A DNA stretch of 64,000 nucleotides from Mycolicibacterium thermoresistibile (GCF_900187065.1 NZ_LT906483.1:3968001-4032000), one strand, 5' to 3'. Positions 27,646 through 36,374 are shown, numbered from the stretch's first letter. A program made the numbers and translations. The notes: generated from the sequence alone by a model not told the origin.

Positions 27646-28284
27646 GTGAGTGACGGCCCCGAAGACCAACCGTCCGGGTCTGCCGGGCCTTCGTCCGAAC
27701 CGTCCGAACGTTCCGCCGACCGGGGCGCGGATCGGCCGCGGATCATCCGGCGCCACCCGACCGGCGCGCTCCCCGCACTCACTCAGCCGGCCGACACCGG
27801 TGGCGAGCCGCGCACCAGCCTGATCCCGGGCGCCGCCGAACAGCAGACCACCTTCATTCCCCAGCCCGGCACCGGGCCGTCCGCGCCGGCGCCCGGCACG
27901 CCGGCGGCCCGCCCGGGTGGCCCCGGAACCACGGTCGCGGCGGCGGTGGTGACCATCCTCAGCGGATGGGCCACCGCCGTCATCGCCACCGATCTGATCA
28001 CCGGGTGGTGGCGGACCGACCGGCTGTTCTGTGTGGCCGTGGGATTCCTGACCGCGGTGTCGGCGGCGGCGATGATCGGCGGGCTGATCCTGATGTTGTT
28101 GCGCCGCCGCCTGGGCCGACTGTTGACGGTGGTCGGCGGGGTGATCGGGTTGCTGATCTTCGGCAGCCTGTTCGTGGCCGGCGCCGCGCTGCCGCCGGTG
28201 GTCTACGCCATCCCGATCCTGCCGGTGACCAGCATCGTGCTGACCGTCCTGCCCGCCACCGGGCGGTGGGCCGATCTCAGCTGA
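27646..28284 (+). CDS. Membrane protein with disordered N-terminus
   Basis: 212 residues starting at GTG 27646. The first 95 residues are polar and Pro/Gly/Ala-rich. Four hydrophobic helices follow (TVAAAVVTILSGWATAVIA, CVAVGFLTAVSAAAMIGGLIL, LLTVVGGVIGLLIFGSLFVAG, VVYAIPILPVTSIVLTVLP). This arrangement is common among mycobacterial conserved membrane proteins of unknown function. It follows the M23 gene after 60 bases on the same strand and may be co-expressed. No catalytic motif. Confidence 0.72.
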   Translation: MSDGPEDQPSGSAGPSSEPSERSADRGADRPRIIRRHPTGALPALTQPADTGGEPRTSLIPGAAEQQTTFIPQPGTGPSAPAPGTPAARPGGPGTTVAAAVVTILSGWATAVIATDLITGWWRTDRLFCVAVGFLTAVSAAAMIGGLILMLLRRRLGRLLTVVGGVIGLLIFGSLFVAGAALPPVVYAIPILPVTSIVLTVLPATGRWADLS

Positions 28285-28302
28285 CCACCCACCGGGCCGC
28301 GG

Positions 28303-28680
28303 TCAGCCGTAGTCCTTCCACTCCACGATGATTCCGTCGTCGTCGAAGCGCAGCACGCTGCACAGCTGCAGTTCGATGAACTCCCCGGCCGTGCCGAATC
28401 CCGGGATGTCCTCTTTGGCATGGCCGCTCCAGGTGGCCTCCCGGATCACCGTGTTACCGGAGACGGTGACGCGGGAGGGTTCGGAGAACTTCCGGTCCGG
28501 CATGATCGTCGCGACGAACTGACGCAACACCGCGATGAGCTCTCCCCGATCGCGGGTGGCGAATCCCCGGTTGTGGTGGGCGAAGTCGAGGTCCGGCGCC
28601 AGCCTCCGCTCGACCTCGTCGATGTCGCAGTCGTTGTAGGCGCGGAAGAACTCGTCGGACGCGGCCGCGAAATCGGTCAT
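28303..28680 (-). CDS. SnoaL-like / NTF2-fold protein
   Basis: 125-residue cone-fold protein: FFRAYNDCDIDEVERRLAPDLDFAHHNRG and SGNTVIREATWSGHAKEDIPG, then LCSVLRFDDDGIIVEWKDYG are the usual SnoaL-type segments. The family includes ketosteroid isomerase-like and polyketide cyclase-like enzymes and small hydrolases. ATG 28680 has AGGAG 8 bases upstream. It lies 45 bases downstream of the monooxygenase on the same strand and probably acts on the same substrate or its product. Confidence 0.82.
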   Translation of the reverse strand: MTDFAAASDEFFRAYNDCDIDEVERRLAPDLDFAHHNRGFATRDRGELIAVLRQFVATIMPDRKFSEPSRVTVSGNTVIREATWSGHAKEDIPGFGTAGEFIELQLCSVLRFDDDGIIVEWKDYG

Positions 28681-28725
28681 CGATGACTCCTGTCAATCTC
28701 GGGTGTTTCTGATTCGGGTGGTCGT

Positions 28726-30375
28726 TCAGTTGGCGGAGGTCGCCAGCTGTGCGGCGTCACCCTCGCTGCTGTCCTGATGGAAGGTGAAACCCGGGTAGCC
28801 GTTCGCCTCGGACCGGTTGAATTCGTCGAAGTAGGCCGGCACACCGGCGGCGTACAGCACGATGCGGTTGGGCCCGTCGGGGGTGTTCGCCCCGAAGAAC
28901 CACGAGTTGGCGGCCTTGCCCTTCTCCAGCAGGGTGGTGTCGACGATCGCCTGCAGCAGACCCGCCCACTCGTCCATCGCCTGCTGGGTCGGCTCGATGG
29001 CGCGGGCGCCGGTGCGGCCCAGGTGCTCGATGACCTGGCCGATCCACCGGGAGGCCCGTTCGGCGACCGGCGGCGCGTTGCCGATGGTCGAATGCGGCCC
29101 GCCGATCAGGAAGAAGTTGGGGAATCCGGCGACGCCGACGCCCATCAGGGTCTGCGGGCCGTCGCGCCACACCTCCTTCAACTCCACGCCGCGCTCACCG
29201 CGCACATCCATCTGCTCCAACGAGCCGGTGCCGACCTTGAAGCCGGTGGCGAACACCAGCACCTCGAGTTCGACGACGCCGCTTGCGGTCTGGATGCCGT
29301 TGGGGACCATCCGTTCGATCGGATCGCTGCGCAGGTCGACGAGGGTGACGTTGTCGCGGTTGTAGGTCTCGTAGTAGTTCGTGCCGATGGGCGGCCGTTT
29401 GGTGCCCAGCGGATGGTTCGTCGGGCAGAGCCGTTCGGCCACCTCGGGGTCGTGCACGATGGACCGGATCTTGTCGCGCACGAACTCCGCCGCGATCTCG
29501 TTCGCCTCCTCGGAGACGAAAAGGTCGTCGAACGTCTCAAAGATGAAGCGGAATCCGCCCTTCTCCCAGCCTTCTTCGAGGATGCGCCGACGCTCCTCGG
29601 GCGGCGTGTCGAGCGCGTTCCGGCCGGCCGGCGGGATCGGGAAGCCGAAGACCTGATTGTGCGCGAGTTGCCAGATCTGCTCGTAGTCCCGCTTGATCGC
29701 CTTGCGCTGTTCCTCTTCGAGGGGGTGGTTGCGCGCGGGGAGCACGAAGTTCGGGGTGCGCTGGAAGACCGTCAGATGCCCGGCGGTCTGGGCGATCTGG
29801 GGGATCAGTTGCACGCCGGTCGATCCGGTGCCGATGATGCCGACTCGTTTCCCGCTGAAGTCGACGCCTTCCTTCGGCCAGGCCGCCGACATGTACCACT
29901 CGCCCCGGAAGGTGTCGAAGTCGGGGATGTCCGGCCGGTACGCATGCGCGATCCCGCCCGTTGCGGCGACGACATAGGTGGCCCGGTACCGGCCGCCGGC
30001 TTCGGTCGTCGCGGTCCAGGTGTTGCTCCCGGAGTCGCGGATGAGCGATGTCACCCGCTGGTTGAACTCGATGTCCTCGCGCAGCCGGTGGCGGTGGCAC
30101 ACGAAGTCGAGGTAGGCCTGCACCTCACGTTGCGACGGGTAGCGGTCCTGCCACTCCCACTCCTGCAGCAGCTCGGGGTCGAAGCTGAAGCAGTACGTCC
30201 ACGCTTCGGTGTCGGTCCTCGCGCCCGGATACCGGTTCCAGTACCAGGTCCCGCCGACGTCGGATCCCGCCTCGAGGACACGTGCCCGAAGACCTCTGGA
30301 ACGCGCTTCGATCAACATGCGCAGCCCGGCGAACCCGGCGCCGATGATCAGGACGTCGACTTCCGACGGTGACAT
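28726..30375 (-). CDS. Flavin-containing (Baeyer-Villiger-type) monooxygenase
   Basis: 549 residues. FAD-binding GAGFAG near residue 12, GTWYWNRYPGARTDTEAWTY as in group I Baeyer-Villiger enzymes, and NADPH-binding GTGSTGVQ near residue 190. The fingerprint FxGxxxHxxxW reads FRGEWYMSAAW: the histidine is Met, confirmed in the DNA as ATG near 29890. Normal members oxidise ketones to esters or sulphoxidise sulphides. ATG 30375 has AGGAG 6 bases upstream. Grouped with the SnoaL-like gene downstream and an EthR-like TetR gene upstream, all on the minus strand. The missing His makes the reaction uncertain. Confidence 0.9.
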   Translation of the reverse strand: MSPSEVDVLIIGAGFAGLRMLIEARSRGLRARVLEAGSDVGGTWYWNRYPGARTDTEAWTYCFSFDPELLQEWEWQDRYPSQREVQAYLDFVCHRHRLREDIEFNQRVTSLIRDSGSNTWTATTEAGGRYRATYVVAATGGIAHAYRPDIPDFDTFRGEWYMSAAWPKEGVDFSGKRVGIIGTGSTGVQLIPQIAQTAGHLTVFQRTPNFVLPARNHPLEEEQRKAIKRDYEQIWQLAHNQVFGFPIPPAGRNALDTPPEERRRILEEGWEKGGFRFIFETFDDLFVSEEANEIAAEFVRDKIRSIVHDPEVAERLCPTNHPLGTKRPPIGTNYYETYNRDNVTLVDLRSDPIERMVPNGIQTASGVVELEVLVFATGFKVGTGSLEQMDVRGERGVELKEVWRDGPQTLMGVGVAGFPNFFLIGGPHSTIGNAPPVAERASRWIGQVIEHLGRTGARAIEPTQQAMDEWAGLLQAIVDTTLLEKGKAANSWFFGANTPDGPNRIVLYAAGVPAYFDEFNRSEANGYPGFTFHQDSSEGDAAQLATSAN

Positions 30376-30499
30376 GGGGGCTCCTATCCCTTACGGAAAT
30401 CCCTCGGGAAATCCATCTGTTCCGCGACCGGCGGCCGGGCGCTCACGCCACTTCCGCCGACGGTTGTGACGCCCCTAACATACTCGAGAACTGACGCGC

Positions 30500-30515
30500 G
30501 TCGAATAAATTCGAC
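30500..30515. promoter_or_regulatory. Palindrome upstream of monooxygenase, likely TetR operator
   Basis: GTCGAATAAATTCGAC is a perfect palindrome (7+7 with two central A), inside the 240-base gap between the TetR gene and the monooxygenase. TTCGACGC at 30530-30537 repeats part of one arm. It is the best operator candidate for the adjacent regulator. The rest of the gap has no gene. Confidence 0.5.
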
Positions 30516-30576
30516 ACGCGTGCAGTTTCTTCGACGCATGACGAGACCGCGGCCGGCGCACGCCGGCGCCAGGAGG

Positions 30577-30606
30577 GATGACGAGGAAGATGATGACGAG
30601 GAAGAT
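30577..30606. repeat. 15-bp tandem duplication
   Basis: Two exact copies of GATGACGAGGAAGAT followed by a partial third copy (GACG), located just beyond the TetR stop codon. Looks like slippage; no coding role seen. Confidence 0.7.
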
Positions 30607-30615
30607 GACGCCCGG

Positions 30616-31251
30616 TCAGGCGTCGTAGAGCACGCGGCCCCAGACGAACGCGAGCACCCGCGGGAGGTCGGCGTCCGCCGGAGCTCCGCTGGTGATGGCG
30701 CGCATGTCCCGCTCCAGGGCCTTGACGTTCATGCCGACCAGCACCCGGGCGAGCGCCTCCGGGTCGGGCCCGTCGGGCGCCTCCCCCACCGCACGCTCAT
30801 GGCGGATCCGGGCCGCGGATCCGTCCACGAAGCTGTCGATGTGGCCCTCGAACATCGCCCGGACCTCGGCATCCGTCGAGGCCGCGTCGAACATGGCGGC
30901 CATCAGCGGTGCATGCTGACGCCAGATGGCGACGACCCGTTCGAAGCTGTCGTAGACCTCCCGGCGGCGGGCGGCGACGCTGTCCCCCAGCTCGGTCCAC
31001 TTGTCGAGCACATCGCTGATCTCGCCGAAGACATCGCCGAGCATGGCGCCCACGGCGGCGGCTTTCGACGGGAAGTAGAAGTAGAACGCCGATCGGGACA
31101 GGCCCGCCGCGCGGGCGATGTCGCCGACCTCGATCGCCGCGAACGGGCGGGACGCCAGCAGATCCTCCAGCGCCTGCAGTAACCGCTCACGTCGCTGTTC
31201 GCCCCGCGTGGGACCGCTTGAGTATCGGTTACGGACGCGGGGCTTGGACAT
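30616..31251 (-). CDS. TetR family regulator, EthR-like
   Basis: 211 residues. The helix-turn-helix spans about residues 25-70: LQALEDLLASRPFAAIEVGD and AGLSRSAFYFYFPSKAAAVG. The FYFYFPSK block and overall design recall EthR, which represses the Baeyer-Villiger monooxygenase EthA in M. tuberculosis. Here too the regulator neighbours a Baeyer-Villiger-type gene, though on the same strand and not divergent. It ends VWGRVLYDA. Only about 30 bases separate its start from the 3' end of uvrD1, so its promoter must be very short or lie within uvrD1. Confidence 0.87.
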   Translation of the reverse strand: MSKPRVRNRYSSGPTRGEQRRERLLQALEDLLASRPFAAIEVGDIARAAGLSRSAFYFYFPSKAAAVGAMLGDVFGEISDVLDKWTELGDSVAARRREVYDSFERVVAIWRQHAPLMAAMFDAASTDAEVRAMFEGHIDSFVDGSAARIRHERAVGEAPDGPDPEALARVLVGMNVKALERDMRAITSGAPADADLPRVLAFVWGRVLYDA

Positions 31252-31283
31252 CGTTCACTGACGGTATCGCATCGGCGCTGGGG

Positions 31284-33659
31284 TCAGAGTTTCTGCAGCG
31301 GCGCGTGGTTGTGCATGAGCTTGACCCGGCCGGCGCTGCCGAAATCGATCAGCGACATCGCCGACTCCCCGACGCCGGACACCTCCTCGACCCGACCCAG
31401 CCCGTACTTGTCGTGGTTCACCCGGTCGCCGGGTTGCAGCACCACCAGCGGACGGTTACGCGCCCCCGCCCGGCCGGCCCCCGCCCGCCCGGGGGCCGGC
31501 CGGCGGTGCTCCGGTGCGCCGAACCGCCCGACCCCGCTCCCCGGCGCACTGACCATCCCCCGCACACCGACGGCGCCGGGTGTCGGGTCGGTGCGCCGCC
31601 ATTCGATCAGCTCCTGTGGAATCTCCTGCAGGAAACGGGATTCCGGGTTGAGCATCGGCTGCCCCCAGGACGACCGGACCTTGGCGCGGGTCAGGTACAA
31701 CCGGCGGCGGGCACGGGTGATGCCCACATAGGCCAACCGCCGTTCCTCGGACAGTTCGGTGGGATCGCCCAGCGCCCGCATGTGCGGGAACATGCCGTCC
31801 TCCCAGCCGGTGACGAACACCACCGGGAACTCCAGGCCCTTGGCGGTGTGCAGCGTCATCAGCGTCACCACGCCGGCGCCCTCCTCGGGCAACTCGTCGG
31901 CGTCGGCGACCAGCGACACCCGCTCCAGGAACTGCGCGAGCACCCCGGTCTCCGGGACGTCCTCGTCCTCCGGGCCGCCCAGCGCTTCGGCGTTGGCCAG
32001 GTCGATGCTGAATTCGTGGGCGACGCTGACCAGTTCGTTGAGGTTGTCGAGCCGGGCGAGATCCTGCGGATCGTTGGAGGATTCCAGTTCGGAGCGGTAC
32101 CCGGTGCGGTCGAGCACCGCCTCGACCAGGTCGCCGAGGTCATCGTCGAGTTTGCCGCGCAGATCGTCGAGCAGATCGACGAACGCCTTGATGCATTTCT
32201 CCGAGCGGGTGTTGAGCATCGGCACCTTGCCCTCGGCCGCGGCCACCAGGGCGTCGTTGAAGTTCATGCCGGTGTTCTCGGCGTACACCGCCACGCACGC
32301 CTCGGCGCGGTCGCCGATGCCGCGGCGCGGGGTGTTGAGGATGCGCCGCATGCTCACCGAGTCGCCCGGGTTGTCCAGCACCCGCAGGTAGGCGACGATG
32401 TCGCGGATCTCCTTGCGCTCGTAGAACCGCACACCGCCGACGACCTTGTACGGGATCCCGGCGCGGATGAACACCTCTTCCAGCGCCCGCGACGAGTTGT
32501 TGGTGCGGTAGAAGACCGCCACGTCGGAATAGCTGATCTCGCCGCGATCGGCGAGGGCGTCGATCTCCTCGGCGACGAAGCGGGCCTCGTCGTGTTCGTT
32601 GTCAGCGACGTAGCCGACGATCAGATCACCCTCACCGGCGTCGGTCCACAGCCGCTTCTCCCGGCGGCCCGGATTGTGCTTGATGACGGCGTTGGCGGCG
32701 TTGAGGATCGTCTGCGTGGAGCGGTAGTTCTGCTCCAGCAGGATGGTGGTGGCGTCGGGGAAGTCGCGTTCGAAGTCCTCGATGTTGCGGATGGTGGCGC
32801 CGCGGAACGCATAGATCGACTGGTCGGCGTCGCCGACCACACACAGTTCGGACGGCGGCACCGCGGGGGCGGCCGGATCGGCTGCCTGATCCGCGGCCTG
32901 ATCCGCGGCCTGGTGGTGGCCCACGAGTTCGCGCACCAGCACGTACTGCGCATGGTTGGTGTCCTGGTACTCGTCGACCAGGATGTGCCGGAACCGGCGC
33001 CGGTAGTACTGGGCGATGTGCGGGAACCGTTGCAGCACCGCGACCGTCTCACCGATCAGGTCGTCGAAGTCCAGCGCGTTGGCCGCGCGGAGCCGGCGCT
33101 GGTACTCGGCGTAGACCTCCGCGACGATGCGGGCGAGCTCGTCGGAGGCCTCCGACGCTTCGGCCGCGGACTGTTCGGGATCGATCAGCTCGTTCTTGAG
33201 GTTGGAGATGGCGTTGGCCAACAGCCGCGGCGAATGCCGTTTGGTGTCCAGCCCCAGATCCTTGCCGATCATCATCAGCAGCCGCCGCGAGTCGTCGGCG
33301 TCGTAGATGGAGAAATTGGAGTTCAGGCCGGGCAGCAGCGACGCCTGATTGCGCAGGATCCGCACACAGGTGGAGTGGAACGTCGACACCCACATGCTGC
33401 GGGCCTGCGGGCCCACCAGCCCGATCACCCGTTCCCGCATCTCGGCGGCGGCCTTGTTGGTGAAGGTGATGGCCAGGATCTGGCCGACGGCCACATCGCG
33501 GGCGGCCAGCAGGTAGGCGATGCGACGGGTCAGCACGGCGGTCTTGCCGGAGCCTGCGCCGGCGACGATGAGCAGCGGGGAGCCCTCGTGCAGCACCGCC
33601 TGGCGCTGTTGCGGGTTGAGGCCCTCCAGGATCTGATCTGCTTCGGTCGCGGTCGTCAT
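31284..33659 (-). CDS. uvrD1: ATP-dependent DNA helicase UvrD1/PcrA
   Basis: About 791 residues from ATG 33659 (MTTATEADQ); a frame from 33692 adds 11 residues. Superfamily 1 helicase: Walker A GAGSGKT, motif II VDEYQDTNH, GDADQSIYAFRGA, and motif VI YVGITRARRRLYL. The C-terminal tail ends with the RNA-polymerase-interacting Tudor-like segment GDRVNHDKYGLGRVEEVSGVG. In mycobacteria UvrD1 works in excision repair and is stimulated by Ku, whose gene is also in this window. Compared with the M. tuberculosis protein it has a short Ala/Asp-rich insertion in domain 1A made of a 12-bp repeat (about 32884-32912). Confidence 0.95.
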   Translation of the reverse strand: MTTATEADQILEGLNPQQRQAVLHEGSPLLIVAGAGSGKTAVLTRRIAYLLAARDVAVGQILAITFTNKAAAEMRERVIGLVGPQARSMWVSTFHSTCVRILRNQASLLPGLNSNFSIYDADDSRRLLMMIGKDLGLDTKRHSPRLLANAISNLKNELIDPEQSAAEASEASDELARIVAEVYAEYQRRLRAANALDFDDLIGETVAVLQRFPHIAQYYRRRFRHILVDEYQDTNHAQYVLVRELVGHHQAADQAADQAADPAAPAVPPSELCVVGDADQSIYAFRGATIRNIEDFERDFPDATTILLEQNYRSTQTILNAANAVIKHNPGRREKRLWTDAGEGDLIVGYVADNEHDEARFVAEEIDALADRGEISYSDVAVFYRTNNSSRALEEVFIRAGIPYKVVGGVRFYERKEIRDIVAYLRVLDNPGDSVSMRRILNTPRRGIGDRAEACVAVYAENTGMNFNDALVAAAEGKVPMLNTRSEKCIKAFVDLLDDLRGKLDDDLGDLVEAVLDRTGYRSELESSNDPQDLARLDNLNELVSVAHEFSIDLANAEALGGPEDEDVPETGVLAQFLERVSLVADADELPEEGAGVVTLMTLHTAKGLEFPVVFVTGWEDGMFPHMRALGDPTELSEERRLAYVGITRARRRLYLTRAKVRSSWGQPMLNPESRFLQEIPQELIEWRRTDPTPGAVGVRGMVSAPGSGVGRFGAPEHRRPAPGRAGAGRAGARNRPLVVLQPGDRVNHDKYGLGRVEEVSGVGESAMSLIDFGSAGRVKLMHNHAPLQKL

Positions 33660-33730
33660 CTCGCGAACCAACCTACCGCCGCGAGGCGACATCTTTGCGC
33701 CGGCATGTCCGGAGTGGAATACTTGATTGC

Positions 33731-33772
33731 GTGCTCAAATGGCAGGGACGATTTTTTCACGGGTGCCGGTAG
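33731..33772 (+). CDS. Putative aromatic leader peptide
   Basis: GTG 33731 opens a 13-codon frame, MLKWQGRFFHGCR, ending in TAG 33770. Trp, two adjacent Phe and His among 13 residues is notable directly upstream of chorismate mutase, which commits chorismate to Phe and Tyr. The stop codon lies in the loop of a strong hairpin. There is no good ribosome site, so it would have to be leaderless; AATACT about 8 bases upstream could be a -10 element. An overlapping 53-codon frame from ATG 33705 to 33866 (MSGVEYLIACSNG) is an alternative. Confidence 0.35.
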   Translation: MLKWQGRFFHGCR

Positions 33773-33840
33773 CGGTGCCCGTGGTCTGACTGCCTTCAGC
33801 AGAGCCCCGAGGTCCGCATCCGGATTCGGGGCTTGTCTCT
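33758..33840 (+). promoter_or_regulatory. Attenuator-like hairpins in chorismate mutase leader
   Basis: First hairpin: CACGGGTGCCG (33758-33768), loop GTAG, CGGTGCCCGTG (33773-33783), an 11-bp stem with two G-U pairs, beginning one codon after the Phe-Phe codons of the putative leader peptide. Second hairpin: AGCCCCGA (33803-33810) and TCGGGGCT (33826-33833), followed by TGTCTCTT, terminator-like. A small TCTG/CAGA stem lies between them. The arrangement resembles translation-coupled attenuation; I did not find a convincing alternative antiterminator pairing by eye. Confidence 0.45.
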
Positions 33841-33907
33841 TGTGTGGAGGCCCGGACACCGGATGAGACCTGACAGTCCACACAACGAGAAGACGGAGAA
33901 TTCCCAG

Positions 33908-34183
33908 ATGACAACCGAGACCCAGGCGGATTCCGACACCTCGGTCGACATCGACGCGCTGCGCCGCGAGATCGACGAACTCGACGCGCAGATCCTCGAG
34001 GCCGTGCAGCGGCGCACCGAGGTGTCCAGGCTGATCGGCAAGACCCGGATGGCATCCGGCGGCACCCGTCTGGTGCACAGCCGGGAGATGAAGGTCATCG
34101 AGCGGTACAGCGTGCTCGGCCCGGAAGGCCGCGAGCTCGCGATGCTGCTGCTGCGGCTGGGCCGCGGCCGCCTCGGCCACTGA
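33908..34183 (+). CDS. Chorismate mutase (AroQ class, Rv0948c type)
   Basis: 91 residues from ATG 33908. Rearranges chorismate to prephenate for Phe/Tyr synthesis. Helical AroQ-delta type: IDALRREIDELDAQILEAVQ, RRTEVSRLIGKTRMASGGTR, HSREMKVIERY, and the C-terminal LLRLGRGRLGH, which in M. tuberculosis contributes to activation by the DAHP synthase partner. A longer start at ATG 33863 (MRPDSPHNEK) matches the annotated N-terminus of the M. tuberculosis gene; GGAG 10 bases before 33908 favours the short form. Divergent from uvrD1, behind a 250-base structured leader. Confidence 0.92.
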   Translation: MTTETQADSDTSVDIDALRREIDELDAQILEAVQRRTEVSRLIGKTRMASGGTRLVHSREMKVIERYSVLGPEGRELAMLLLRLGRGRLGH

Positions 34184-34202
34184 CCTCCCGGCCCGCGGAA
34201 CA

Positions 34203-36374
34203 CTATTCCGCGACGGGCCGGTTGTTGTGGGGTGGCTTGTGGGGTGGCTTCGGGGTGGCCGGCTCCGGTGCCGGTTTGTCCGGTGCCGGTGTGTTTGGGG
34301 GCGCGACGGCCTCCTGTAGCCACGGCGCCAGCCACTCTACGCCCTCCGGGGTGAAGTGCACGCCGTCGCTGCGCACCCGCACCCCGTCCACCTTCGCGGT
34401 GTAGCGGCCGTTCGGCCCCAGCTTCTTGTTCAGGTCCAGCACCGACACACCCGGATACTCGTCGACGACGCTGCGCAGGATGCGGTTCCACCGGTCCACC
34501 CGTTCCGGCTGATCCTCCGGGTACAGGCTGCCGTCCGGTTTCTCCCCGCGCCGGTTGTAGGGCACGGTGGTGACGATCACCCGGGCACCCGTCGAGGAGA
34601 TGATGTCCAGCGCGCGGCGCAGCTCACCGGTCAGATAGGCGTCGTAGGCCGGGTCGCCGATGTGCGTCCAGCGGCCCTCGAAGACCCGGTCGACGATCTC
34701 CCACCGGCCGACGATCAGCAGCGCGACGTCGGGTTTGTCGTAGTTGATGCGCTGCGTCCAGCGGGCCGGCCAGACATCGCACTCCGGCTTCTGGTTCAGC
34801 GTCTCCCCCAGCTGCCGGTACGGGCCACCGCGGGCCAGACCGCAGCCGATCGTGGTGCGGTCGATGAACGTCATGCCCGGCATCGGCGGCAGATACCGCA
34901 TCAGCGTCCAGCCGACCGAATCGCCGAACACCGACACCGTGTGCTCACGGGGCCCGGGCTGCACCGGCGTCACCCGGCGGGCCGCCTCGATCGGCTCCAC
35001 CAGCGCCGCCGTCGACACCCCGGGCGGCAGCCCGTCGGCGGCCGGCCCGCCCGGGCCGACACCGACCGGCACGAACTGGATGGTCACCACCGCGGCGGTG
35101 GCCATCGTGGCGACGGCCAACCGCAGCTGCGGCACCCGCACCGGACGCCATCGCCGGATCGGCTGTTCGATCAGCCACCACGACAGCGTCGCGATCCCGA
35201 CCGTGAGGATGCAGCGCACCACGAACAGCGGCAGCCCGGTCCAGCCGGTGCGTTCACCGTTGACGGCCAGGAAGATCGGCCAGTGCCACAGGTAGACGCC
35301 GTAGGAGATGGCGCCCAGGAACACCAGTGGCCGCCAGGACAGCAGCCGCGCGACGAGGCCGTCCTGGTCCAGCGCCACCGGGGCGATGACCAGGATCGCG
35401 GCGAGCGCCACCACGGTCAGCGCCCCGGCACGGAACTCCTCGGCGCTGCCGGTCAGGTGGTGCGCGGCGGCGCCGATCAACACCAGCCCGAGAACCGGCA
35501 ACAACCGGGCCAGCACCCGGCCCCACCGGGTCCGGATCACCGACCAGCCGGCGGTCAGCGCGGGCCAGTCCCGCACCAGCAGCGCCGCCGCGGCCGCACC
35601 GATCAACAGACCCTGCGCGCGGGTGTCGGTGCCGAAGTACACCCGGTTGACGGTGTCCTCGCCGACGGTGCCGGTGCGGGCCATCCAGACCGCGGCGGCC
35701 GCGGACGCGATCACCCCGGCGGTCGCCAGCACGAACACCGCGGCCCGCACCGCGCCGATGGGCAGCCGGCGGCCGCGGCGACGCACCACGACGGCCAGCA
35801 GCACCGTCAACCCCAGCACCACCAGCGGCCACAGCAGGTAGTACTGCTCCTCCACCCCCAGCGACCAGGTGTGTTGGAGCGGGGACGGGGTTCCGCCCTG
35901 GGTGAAGTAGTCGGTCTCCTGCACCACGAGATGCCAATTCGCCACCCAGAACAGCGCGGCCAGCGCATCGTCGCGCAGTCCGGCGACCGCCTCGGGCGGG
36001 AACACCTGGCGGGCGAACGCGACGGCCAGCACCATCAGCACCAGCGCGGGCAGCAGCCGGCGGGCGCGGCGAGCCCAGAATCCGGTCAGGCTGATCCGGC
36101 CGCTGGCGTTGAGTTCCTCCAGCAGCAGCGACGTGATCAGAAACCCGCTGAGGACGAAGAACAGGTCGACGCCGATGAATCCGCCGGACACCCCGGGGAT
36201 TCCGCCGTGCCCGACGAGCACCAGCCCGACGGCGATGGCGCGCAGACCGTCCAGCGCGGGGATGCCGTCGCGCCGGTCCCGGGCCTTCGGCGCGCCCCGG
36301 TAGCCGGGACGAGAGACCGGGTCAACCCATCTGCCCCGTTCCCGATGGGGTTCAGCAGTACGCACTGCCGACAC
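34203..36374 (-). CDS. Acyltransferase 3 - SGNH fusion (OafA/YrhL type)
   Basis: About 723 residues. The N-terminal acyltransferase-3 domain has ten or so transmembrane helices (residues about 35-390), with the signatures LDGLRAIAVGLVLVGHGG and GGFIGVDLFFVLSGFLI. A periplasmic SGNH hydrolase-like domain follows at about 450-680, with the nucleophile block FGDSVGW and the late DGVHFTPEG (Asp and His). Such fusions O-acetylate or acylate cell-envelope glycans or lipids. The tail is Pro-rich, coded by short GTGGGGTGGCTT repeats. Start uncertain: GTG 36374 has AAGGG 8 bases upstream; a TTG at 36395 is also in frame. Confidence 0.88.
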   Translation of the reverse strand: MSAVRTAEPHRERGRWVDPVSRPGYRGAPKARDRRDGIPALDGLRAIAVGLVLVGHGGIPGVSGGFIGVDLFFVLSGFLITSLLLEELNASGRISLTGFWARRARRLLPALVLMVLAVAFARQVFPPEAVAGLRDDALAALFWVANWHLVVQETDYFTQGGTPSPLQHTWSLGVEEQYYLLWPLVVLGLTVLLAVVVRRRGRRLPIGAVRAAVFVLATAGVIASAAAAVWMARTGTVGEDTVNRVYFGTDTRAQGLLIGAAAAALLVRDWPALTAGWSVIRTRWGRVLARLLPVLGLVLIGAAAHHLTGSAEEFRAGALTVVALAAILVIAPVALDQDGLVARLLSWRPLVFLGAISYGVYLWHWPIFLAVNGERTGWTGLPLFVVRCILTVGIATLSWWLIEQPIRRWRPVRVPQLRLAVATMATAAVVTIQFVPVGVGPGGPAADGLPPGVSTAALVEPIEAARRVTPVQPGPREHTVSVFGDSVGWTLMRYLPPMPGMTFIDRTTIGCGLARGGPYRQLGETLNQKPECDVWPARWTQRINYDKPDVALLIVGRWEIVDRVFEGRWTHIGDPAYDAYLTGELRRALDIISSTGARVIVTTVPYNRRGEKPDGSLYPEDQPERVDRWNRILRSVVDEYPGVSVLDLNKKLGPNGRYTAKVDGVRVRSDGVHFTPEGVEWLAPWLQEAVAPPNTPAPDKPAPEPATPKPPHKPPHNNRPVAE

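Noticed and set aside
31218..33866. Long open frame on the plus strand (about 882 codons)
   Set aside because: Antisense to uvrD1 along nearly its whole length; only its last 53 codons are considered, as an alternative leader.
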